Source: Gammaproteobacteria bacterium (lineage in GTDB: Bacteria; Pseudomonadota; Gammaproteobacteria; Woeseiales; Woeseiaceae). From it: a stretch of DNA of 7,972 bases. The stretch covers positions 4,062 to 12,033 of the forward strand of contig NYWX01000009.1 in NCBI GenBank assembly GCA_002685275.1. Direction: 5' to 3'. Under the pieces are notes generated by a model. That model saw only the letters and a list, made by a program, of their open reading frames with translations. It searched no databases and was not told the origin of the DNA. Below are positions 1 through 4,883 of the stretch, piece by piece; within the stretch, counting starts at the first letter, position 1, and every line of letters starts with the position of its first letter. The position numbers and the translations under genes are program-made.

Positions 1-120
1 GATTACTCATTTTCAATATGGCAAGAATATGCCTTATTTTTCTGCTTACCAATCAGTTTAATTGGATTTTTTATCGGTAATTTTTTTGGTGAGCCTCAAA
101 CTAAGCAATTTAAAAATTAG
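1..120 (+). CDS. C-terminus of a polytopic membrane transporter (partial), possibly a sodium:solute symporter
   Basis: Frame 1 is open from the window edge to a TAG stop and gives 39 residues, so the 5' end lies outside. The peptide contains one strongly hydrophobic segment (residues about 11-30, LFFCLPISLIGFFIGNFF) followed by a short polar tail with Lys and Gln. This is the shape of the last membrane helix of a multi-span carrier ending in a cytoplasmic tail. The '-W-x-E-Y-A-L-F-' lead-in followed by a Pro-containing helix resembles the C-terminus of sodium:solute symporter (SSS) family members, but 39 residues are too few to be sure; NSS or another carrier family remains possible. The stop codon overlaps the Shine-Dalgarno site of the next small gene, so the two are very probably co-transcribed and translationally coupled. 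Confidence 0.5.
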   Translation, partial: DYSFSIWQEYALFFCLPISLIGFFIGNFFGEPQTKQFKN

Positions 121-128
121 GAGATATT

Positions 129-251
129 ATGACTAGTTGGGATATATTTACATATCTATGTGCTATTTTTTTAGGCTCTAGTGGAGTGATTTTACTGTCT
201 GTTTTTTTGAGGGATAGCTATCGATCAATGAAAGAAAAACCAGAAGAGTGA
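129..251 (+). CDS. 40-residue single-span membrane protein, putative small subunit of the upstream transporter
   Basis: ATG to TGA gives 40 residues. The start is well supported: AGGAGA at 119-124, overlapping the upstream TAG stop, stands 5 nt before the ATG. Residues about 8-27 form one hydrophobic helix (TYLCAIFLGSSGVILLSVFL). The tail after it is charged (R28, D29, R32, K35, K37, E39, E40), predicting the C-terminus in the cytoplasm. Genes of this size directly after or before a sodium-coupled carrier are known as small accessory subunits, for example MetS beside the NSS carrier MetP and the small partners of some SSS symporters. I do not recognise this sequence as a named member. The call rests on size, topology, the strong ribosome binding site and an 8-nt gap to the upstream carrier gene. 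It may stabilise or regulate that carrier. Confidence 0.6.
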   Translation: MTSWDIFTYLCAIFLGSSGVILLSVFLRDSYRSMKEKPEE

Positions 252-278
252 GTGTATAATTTTTTATATATAGAGAAA

Positions 279-1526
279 CTAATTATTCGTTTTTCTCAGA
301 TACCAAGTCGTAATTACTCCAATTAATGCGATAACACTAAGAAATAAAAAATAGTTTTGATGGCCCTCTATACCGGGGCTTGCATCTAAAATTCTGCCAG
401 AAATTGAGCCAAAAAATATATCTGGCGTGAAACCAATGAATGACACTATTCCTATAGTAGTGCCCGTAATGTGTTTTGGAGTATTAATTTCATTTACTAA
501 AGCAAAATATACACCACGTATGGCAAACACCATAAAAAAAGTAGTGAATATATTTACAAGAATAAATATTGTAGATGAAGCTGATGCATCAAATATTGTA
601 AAACCTATATAGGCACCTATTAAAATAAAAAACATTATTAGAATAACACGACTTGCAATTATTCGATCCGCCAAGAAGCCAGCTAGAATAGCGGCTATTG
701 GCCTAGTGAGAGAACCATAGGTAAATAATTTTGCTGCATCAACCTCATGCATACCAAGAACTTCATAAGCATATAATGCAGTATTATCTAATCCTTTGTA
801 TGTTGAATAAGCACAAATAATAATTCCAGCATGCAACCAAACTAATCGATTTGAAAGGACTTTGATAATTTTACCAAAATTGGAGCTTTGTTTATTATCA
901 TTAGCAGTTTCTGGCTCAGGTAAAAAGAGCCAGACTAAGAGGGCAGCAATGGCAGTTAGTGCTGAATAAAATAAAATAATAGAACGAAATCCATTTAGCT
1001 TTTCTAAAGTAGTGGCTAAATTAATTTCAATAGGTAAAAAACTGGCAAAAATAATAATCGCTATAGCAGATATGATGGAGGCCAATAAACCTCTTCCACC
1101 ATCTAAGAAGCCAAATGCCCGTCCTTGAGTATAGTTACCTCCCCATTCCCTAGTGGCTTTCAGCATTGCCGCCCAAAATAAAAAAATAGTGGTCATGCCC
1201 CAGTATCCATAGAGAATCATCATGCCTAATTTATCTGGGATAGTACTCATATAAACACCACCAAAAGCGGTAAGTAGAAGAGAGACTGTCATTAGTTTGC
1301 GTGCTGAGATTTTATCGGCGATCAAGCCACCGAAAAAATAAGAAACCATTGCTGTTAAACCATAAACTGCAAATATATCACCTAAATTAGTGTTGCTTAG
1401 ATTAAATAATTCTAAAAAACTAGGACGAAAAAAACGCGCTAAGTGAAAAGGTAAACTAAATACTAATTCACCAGCAATTATTAGGACGAGCATTTGCAGA
1501 GTGCGATGACGAATATTGGTATCCAT
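279..1526 (-). CDS. MFS permease, YihN/YqcE-like
   Basis: A 415-residue integral membrane protein with about 12 hydrophobic spans, the usual size for the major facilitator superfamily. The MFS motif A occurs after span 2 (G66-G-x-x-A-D-K-I-S-A-R-K77), and a degenerate copy occurs in the second half (G283-F-L-A-D-R, R293). The N-terminal R34-P-S-F-x-E-L-F and N45-T-N-L-G, the stretch F117-W-A-A-x-x-K-A-T-R-E-W-G-G, and the G139-F-L-D-G-G-R-G block are what I recall of the YihN/YqcE group of the superfamily, relatives of organic-anion and sugar-phosphate permeases. The substrate is unknown. The gene is transcribed away from the TauE-to-dehydrogenase run and shares a 123-nt control region with it, so it may take up that pathway's substrate or an intermediate. 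The ATG at 1526 sits at the expected MFS N-terminus; the bases before it carry no convincing Shine-Dalgarno site. The stop is TAG, 27 nt from the small plus-strand gene it converges on. Confidence 0.85.
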   Translation of the reverse strand: MDTNIRHRTLQMLVLIIAGELVFSLPFHLARFFRPSFLELFNLSNTNLGDIFAVYGLTAMVSYFFGGLIADKISARKLMTVSLLLTAFGGVYMSTIPDKLGMMILYGYWGMTTIFLFWAAMLKATREWGGNYTQGRAFGFLDGGRGLLASIISAIAIIIFASFLPIEINLATTLEKLNGFRSIILFYSALTAIAALLVWLFLPEPETANDNKQSSNFGKIIKVLSNRLVWLHAGIIICAYSTYKGLDNTALYAYEVLGMHEVDAAKLFTYGSLTRPIAAILAGFLADRIIASRVILIMFFILIGAYIGFTIFDASASSTIFILVNIFTTFFMVFAIRGVYFALVNEINTPKHITGTTIGIVSFIGFTPDIFFGSISGRILDASPGIEGHQNYFLFLSVIALIGVITTWYLRKTNN

Positions 1527-1649
1527 TAAAAGAGACTATTCTAAATAATGAGAAAATGGAAAAATAAATCGATATAAAAGCTTAATTTATTCTGCAAAAT
1601 TATTTACCCATTGATAAGATAATCTTTGGAAATTATCTAAGAGGTAGCT
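1527..1649. promoter_or_regulatory. Divergent intergenic control region
   Basis: These 123 nt separate two divergent genes and must hold the promoters for the MFS gene (leftward) and probably for the rightward five-gene run. The sequence is very AT-rich, so many near matches to a -10 box occur (for example GATAAT at 1618-1623 on the plus strand), but none is paired with a convincing -35 at standard spacing. I therefore do not name a promoter. The clearest structure is the inverted repeat at 1617-1638, listed separately. No open reading frame of meaningful length is present; the only ATG-led frame (from 1548) stops after nine codons. Confidence 0.55.
1617..1638. repeat. 7-8-7 inverted repeat, candidate operator or leader hairpin
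   Basis: AGATAAT (1617-1623) and ATTATCT (1632-1638) are perfect reverse complements with an 8-nt spacer CTTTGGAA. The right arm ends directly before the Shine-Dalgarno site of the TauE gene. As DNA, a 22-bp dyad of this form suits a dimeric regulator such as a GntR- or TetR-type repressor. As RNA, it would place a small hairpin against the ribosome binding site. No regulator gene is in the window. In AT-rich DNA a 7-bp dyad can arise by chance, so this is a candidate only. Confidence 0.35.
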
Positions 1650-1652
1650 ATT
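1639..1652 (+). promoter_or_regulatory. Shine-Dalgarno site and probable AUU start of the TauE gene
   Basis: AAGAGGT (1639-1645) is followed, 4 nt later, by an in-frame ATT at 1650. The same 8-mer TAAGAGGT precedes the GTG start of the next gene at 2428-2435, with a 5-nt gap. This site decides the start: the TauE reading frame has a TAA at 1638-1640 and no ATG, GTG or TTG between that stop and GTG 1698, yet the first transmembrane helix is encoded before 1698. AUU is a known rare initiator in bacteria (infC and pcnB of Escherichia coli). Confidence 0.5.
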
Positions 1653-2396
1653 TCAATAATAATTGCATTTTTTTTTACAGCTTTACTTTATGCTGCAGTG
1701 GGGTTTGGTGGTGGCTCTACATATAACGCAATATTAATATTAACTGAGCTTAATTATATATTGATACCAATAATTGCACTTACCTGCAATCTCATTGTAG
1801 TGAGTGGAAATACCATTAGATATTTTCAAAATAAACTAATTCCATGGAAATTTGCTCTGCCTGTTGTTGGGGTATCTATTCCATTTGCGCTTGCTGGTGG
1901 GCTTGTAGTCATAGAAGAGGCTCTTTTTGTAAAAATATTAGCTTGGGCATTACTTTTTTCTGGCCTCCTGATGCTATATAGAAAACAATACCTGAGCATT
2001 TCATTGGTGCAAGTAAATAATAAAATTGTGGTGATCTTCAGTTGTATTTTTGCGGCATGTTTAGGTTTTATTGCAGGATTAGTCGGTATTGGTGGTGGTA
2101 TTTTCTTCGCTCCATTATTACATTTAACAAAGCTGCTACCGGTAAAAAATATTGCGGCATTTAGTAGTTTTTTTATCTTAGTCAACTCAGCTGCTGGTCT
2201 AGTTGGGCAACTGATCAAGTATGACGACATGAGCATCAATCTTTTTGAAGATAGATATTTTTGGTTGTTACTTGCGGTATTTGTTGGTGGTCAAATTGGT
2301 TCTCATTTGAGTGTTAATCGAATTCAACCTATTGTAGTGAGGAGGTTAACTGCAGTATTGGTGATTTATGTGGGATGTAGATTATTATTCGTATAA
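1650..2396 (+). CDS. TauE/SafE family anion (sulfite/organosulfonate-type) exporter
   Basis: With the ATT start the protein is 248 residues, in the normal TauE/SafE range (PF01925). The family's internal duplication is visible: the first repeat has G-F-G-G-G-S (residues 18-23) after helix 1, and the second has G-L-V-G-I-G-G-G (about 143-150) after a mid-protein helix. About eight hydrophobic spans are present. Characterised relatives are linked to export of sulfite or sulfoacetate in taurine metabolism or to other small anions; the real substrate here is unknown. Starting at GTG 1698 instead would delete helix 1 (the in-frame codons 1653-1697 read S-I-I-I-A-F-F-F-T-A-L-L-Y-A-A) and leave the G-F-G-G-G motif at the extreme N-terminus with no Shine-Dalgarno site, so I prefer 1650. 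The gene is first in a plus-strand run. A hairpin follows its stop, which may reduce read-through into the enzyme genes. The family call is secure and the exact start is less so. Confidence 0.8.
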   Translation: MSIIIAFFFTALLYAAVGFGGGSTYNAILILTELNYILIPIIALTCNLIVVSGNTIRYFQNKLIPWKFALPVVGVSIPFALAGGLVVIEEALFVKILAWALLFSGLLMLYRKQYLSISLVQVNNKIVVIFSCIFAACLGFIAGLVGIGGGIFFAPLLHLTKLLPVKNIAAFSSFFILVNSAAGLVGQLIKYDDMSINLFEDRYFWLLLAVFVGGQIGSHLSVNRIQPIVVRRLTAVLVIYVGCRLLFV

Positions 2397-2424
2397 GATT
2401 AATTTAGTGAATTGATCTTATTTT
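2393..2424 (+). terminator. Weak AU-rich hairpin with U-run between the exporter and the enzyme genes
   Basis: ATAAGATTAATT (2393-2404) and AATTGATCTTAT (2410-2421) pair over 12 bp with one U-G wobble, around a 5-nt loop TAGTG. Four T residues (2421-2424) stand at its 3' edge. The stem begins on the stop codon of the TauE gene. The form is that of an intrinsic terminator, but the stem has very few G-C pairs, so termination would be partial at best. It may act as an attenuator or an RNA-processing or stability element, giving different levels of the exporter and the downstream enzymes. Confidence 0.45.
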
Positions 2425-2440
2425 ATATAAGAGGTGTTTT

Positions 2441-3040
2441 GTGGGTTTAGAGATAAGAAAATTTGTTACTCATGATGAGGAAACATTAATTGAAGGTTTT
2501 TGTGAGGCGAAAAAACCTCTGAGAATGTTTGCTGTTGCAGCAGTTATAAAAAATCCTTGGGCAGGTCAATATGTTGCTGATTTGAAACCAGAGATTTTAA
2601 CAATTGCTCCCCCTTTGGGAGAAGAATTAACAAAACGTATTACATTAATGGCTGGTGGTGGGAAAAAAATAGAAGCTTATGGAAAAGCTGCTGTTGTTGG
2701 TTTGGATGGTGAAATAGAGCATGCTTCAGCATTAATTCATACACTAAGATTTGGTAACTATTATCGGGAAGCTGTTGGAGCTAAAAGTTACTTGTCTTTC
2801 ACCAATACACGTGGACCTGCTGATGCACCAATAATGGTGCCCCTTATGGATAAAAATGATGCAGGTCGTCGTTCACATTACCTTACGGTACAGTTTTCCA
2901 TCGCGGATGCACCCAGAGCAGATGAAATCGTAGTTGTGTTAGGGGGCTCTATCGGCGGTCGTCCTCATCACCGAATTGGAGATCGTTATCAAGACTTGAA
3001 AGATCTCGGGCATGATGCAGACAACCCTGCCTCGGTATAA
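2441..3040 (+). CDS. Amino acid synthesis family protein (PF06684, formerly DUF1185)
   Basis: A 199-residue soluble protein without signal peptide or membrane span, the normal size for this family. Family-like stretches are the N-terminal 'I-R-K-x-V-T-x-D-E-E' (5-14), 'A-A-V-I-K-N-P-W-A-G' (33-42), 'G-K-A-A-V-V-G-L-D-G-E-I-E-H' (81-94), 'G-A-K-S-Y-L-S-F-T-N-T-R-G' (113-125), and the C-terminal 'G-G-R-P-H-H-R-I-G-D-R' (172-182). The last, with two His and two Arg, looks like an active or ligand site. From memory, the first solved family structure showed a variant of the Bacillus chorismate mutase fold with a suggested role in amino acid metabolism; no reaction is established. The GTG start has TAAGAGGT 5 nt upstream. 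The last 29 nt overlap the hydrolase gene, so the two are translationally coupled. Its place with a flavin monooxygenase and a dehydrogenase suggests it acts on an oxidised pathway intermediate. Confidence 0.85.
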   Translation: MGLEIRKFVTHDEETLIEGFCEAKKPLRMFAVAAVIKNPWAGQYVADLKPEILTIAPPLGEELTKRITLMAGGGKKIEAYGKAAVVGLDGEIEHASALIHTLRFGNYYREAVGAKSYLSFTNTRGPADAPIMVPLMDKNDAGRRSHYLTVQFSIADAPRADEIVVVLGGSIGGRPHHRIGDRYQDLKDLGHDADNPASV

Positions 3041-3824
3041 TACTACTAATAATATTGCTTATTATAAAGTAGGCCATGGCCCATCTATTTTAATGATTCA
3101 TGGAGTGGGTTTAAGAATAGAAAGTTGGGTTGCTCAAATTGAAATTCTTAGCAAAAATTTTACTGTAGTTGCTATTGATTTACCGGGCCATGGAGAGAGC
3201 GCTAATTTAGTCTCTTCAAAAATCGATATTAATGCTTACGTCAAACAAATTAAATTATTTGCTGATGAAATTATAAAAGATAAATTTATAATTATTGGAC
3301 ATTCGTTGGGTGCACTCATAGCAATTGACTATGCGGCAAAATATAATCATAAGTGCCATGCAGTGTTAGCTTTAAATTGTATTTATCAGAGAAGTAATGA
3401 GGCTATGAAAAAAGTGCAACTGCGTGCCAAAAAAATAGCCTCGGAGGAAATTGAAGAAGTGGCAAAAGTGACTATTGAGCGTTGGTTTGGAAAAAATTCA
3501 GCTAAGCATCTAGCTGATATTTGTTATCGATGGTTACAAGACTGTAATATTGAGGGATATGTTAAAGCTTATAATGCTTTTGCTAGTGTAAGAGGAGCTT
3601 CTGATAGTTTATTAGCTTTGAATAATTTACCCATAGCATTTATAACAGGAACATTAGATAAAAACTCAACTGTGTCAATGAGTCAGGATATGGCTAAAAA
3701 TTGTTCAAAAGGTATAGCAAAAATTGTCCAAGGTGCTGGACACATGGCTCAAATGAGTCATCCGACTGAAATTAATTCTTTGATAGAATCATTTATAATG
3801 ACCTTAAACATTAGAATGAAATAA
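3012..3824 (+). CDS. Alpha/beta-fold hydrolase
   Basis: A 270-residue cytoplasmic protein with the complete catalytic set of the alpha/beta hydrolase fold. It has the oxyanion-hole H30-G31, the G59-H-G-E loop, the nucleophile elbow G96-H-S98-L-G100, an acid at D216 (in G-T-L-D), and the C-terminal histidine H244 (in G-A-G-H). A helical cap lies between about residues 125 and 200. The family includes esterases, lactonases, C-C bond hydrolases and amide-cleaving enzymes, so the substrate is open; in this cluster, cleavage of an amide, lactone or beta-dicarbonyl product after oxygenation is plausible. Translation starts at ATG 3012 or the adjacent ATG 3015, both inside the end of the PF06684 gene. 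The next ATG (3092) would remove the first strands and lies just before the oxyanion motif, so it is excluded. Only 1 nt separates the stop from the monooxygenase gene. Confidence 0.85.
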   Translation: MMQTTLPRYNTTNNIAYYKVGHGPSILMIHGVGLRIESWVAQIEILSKNFTVVAIDLPGHGESANLVSSKIDINAYVKQIKLFADEIIKDKFIIIGHSLGALIAIDYAAKYNHKCHAVLALNCIYQRSNEAMKKVQLRAKKIASEEIEEVAKVTIERWFGKNSAKHLADICYRWLQDCNIEGYVKAYNAFASVRGASDSLLALNNLPIAFITGTLDKNSTVSMSQDMAKNCSKGIAKIVQGAGHMAQMSHPTEINSLIESFIMTLNIRMK

Positions 3825-3825
3825 T

Positions 3826-4866
3826 ATGATGAAATTCTCATTATTTGCCCACATGGAACGTACTAATAATGATCAATCTTATGATGATCTTTATAACGAA
3901 TTTATTGAATTATGTGAGCTGGCAGAGCAGGGTGGAATGCATACGATATGGACTGGAGAGCATCATTGTATGGATTTTACTATTGCACCGAATCCATTTA
4001 TAAATATTGCTGATTTGGCTGCAAAATTTAAAAATATACGATTCGGCACTGGTACTATCATTGCTCCATTTTGGCATCCAATAAAAATTGCAGGTGAGTC
4101 TGCTATGACAGATATTATTACGTCTGGCAGATTAGAGTTGGGTTTGGCAAGGGGAGCTTATAGTTATGAATACGAAAGGTTAATGCCAGGAATGGATGCA
4201 TGGGAAGCAGGTGCCAGGCTTAGAGAGATTGTTCCTGCGATACAAGGACTATGGAAAGGTAATTATAAACATGATGGTGAGTATTATCAGTTTCCTGAAT
4301 CTACCTCTACTCCAAAACCACGCCAAAGAGGGGGTCCCCCTATATGGATAGCGGCCAGAGATCCTAATAGTCATGAATTTGCAATTACCAATGACTGTAA
4401 TGTTCAAGTAACCCCTCTCTGGCAGGGGTATCATGAGGTAGAAAGTTTAATTAGTCGTTTTCATGCAGCTAAAAAGAAATATAGTCAGCAATCACCTGCA
4501 AAAATTATGTTATTGCAGCATACTTTTGTAAGTAATAATCATAATGAATTAGAGCAGGCAGCTAACTCATTTAGTGAATTTTATGCTAGTTTTGGAGCTT
4601 GGTTTAAAAATGAAAAGCCTGTAGATCAAGCAAGAATGAAAAAACTCTCAAAAAAAGAAATAGCATTGATGGATATATATTCACCTTTGAGTTTAAAACA
4701 GAATTTAGCTATTGGAAGTGTGGATGAAATAAAAGACCTAATAAATAAATATAAAAATTTAGGTTATGATGAATTTGCTTATTGGATTGATTCTGGAATG
4801 GATATTGATATGAAAAAAGCCTCTCTTGAGAGATTTATCAATGAAGTGATGCCTGAATTCGTTTAA
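3826..4866 (+). CDS. Luciferase-like (LLM) flavin-dependent monooxygenase
   Basis: A 346-residue TIM-barrel protein of the bacterial luciferase-like family (PF00296). Visible marks are W42-T-G-E-H46-H47, matching the catalytic-histidine region 'EHH' of luciferase alpha, N56-P, G74-T-G-T-I-I-A-P-F-W-H-P85, G101-R-L-E-L-G-L-A-R-G110, P171-P-I-W-I-A, and the C-terminal G297-S-V-D-E-I of flavin-binding family members. The enzymes use reduced FMN, supplied by a separate reductase, and oxygen. The 'EHH' type is nearer to luciferase and to N-heterocycle ring-opening oxygenases than to alkanesulfonate monooxygenase SsuD, which lacks this pair. The exact substrate cannot be read. ATG 3826 (or the next codon, also ATG) follows the hydrolase stop by one base, so translation is probably coupled; no strong Shine-Dalgarno site is seen. 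No flavin reductase gene is in the window. Confidence 0.85.
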   Translation: MMKFSLFAHMERTNNDQSYDDLYNEFIELCELAEQGGMHTIWTGEHHCMDFTIAPNPFINIADLAAKFKNIRFGTGTIIAPFWHPIKIAGESAMTDIITSGRLELGLARGAYSYEYERLMPGMDAWEAGARLREIVPAIQGLWKGNYKHDGEYYQFPESTSTPKPRQRGGPPIWIAARDPNSHEFAITNDCNVQVTPLWQGYHEVESLISRFHAAKKKYSQQSPAKIMLLQHTFVSNNHNELEQAANSFSEFYASFGAWFKNEKPVDQARMKKLSKKEIALMDIYSPLSLKQNLAIGSVDEIKDLINKYKNLGYDEFAYWIDSGMDIDMKKASLERFINEVMPEFV

Positions 4867-4883
4867 TTCATGGATAATAGATT

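Noticed and set aside
273..297. GAGAAA / TTTCTC as terminator between the small gene and the MFS gene
   Set aside because: The stem is only 6 bp with a 13-nt loop and no G-C rich base; not distinguishable from background in this AT-rich stretch.
427..612. Plus-strand open frame of 61 codons inside the MFS gene
   Set aside because: It is antisense to a well-supported MFS gene, with no ribosome site or family resemblance.
1527..1649. Specific -35/-10 promoters in the divergent region
   Set aside because: Several AT-rich -10-like hexamers occur, but none pairs with a convincing -35 at 16-18 nt.
1690..1737. ATG at 1690 as the TauE start
   Set aside because: It is in another frame and stops after 15 codons, so it cannot start the TauE protein.
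1826..2239. Minus-strand open frame of 137 codons inside the TauE gene
   Set aside because: It mirrors TauE codons, has no recognisable domain, and TauE is clearly the coding frame.
3826..4866. LLM protein as a light-producing luciferase (luxA)
   Set aside because: There is no luxB, luxCDE or other lux gene nearby, and the context is catabolic; the shared EHH motif reflects the family only.
3826..4866. LLM protein named as alkanesulfonate monooxygenase ssuD
   Set aside because: The N-terminal active-site region is of luciferase type and no ssu transport genes are present; only the broad family call is supported.
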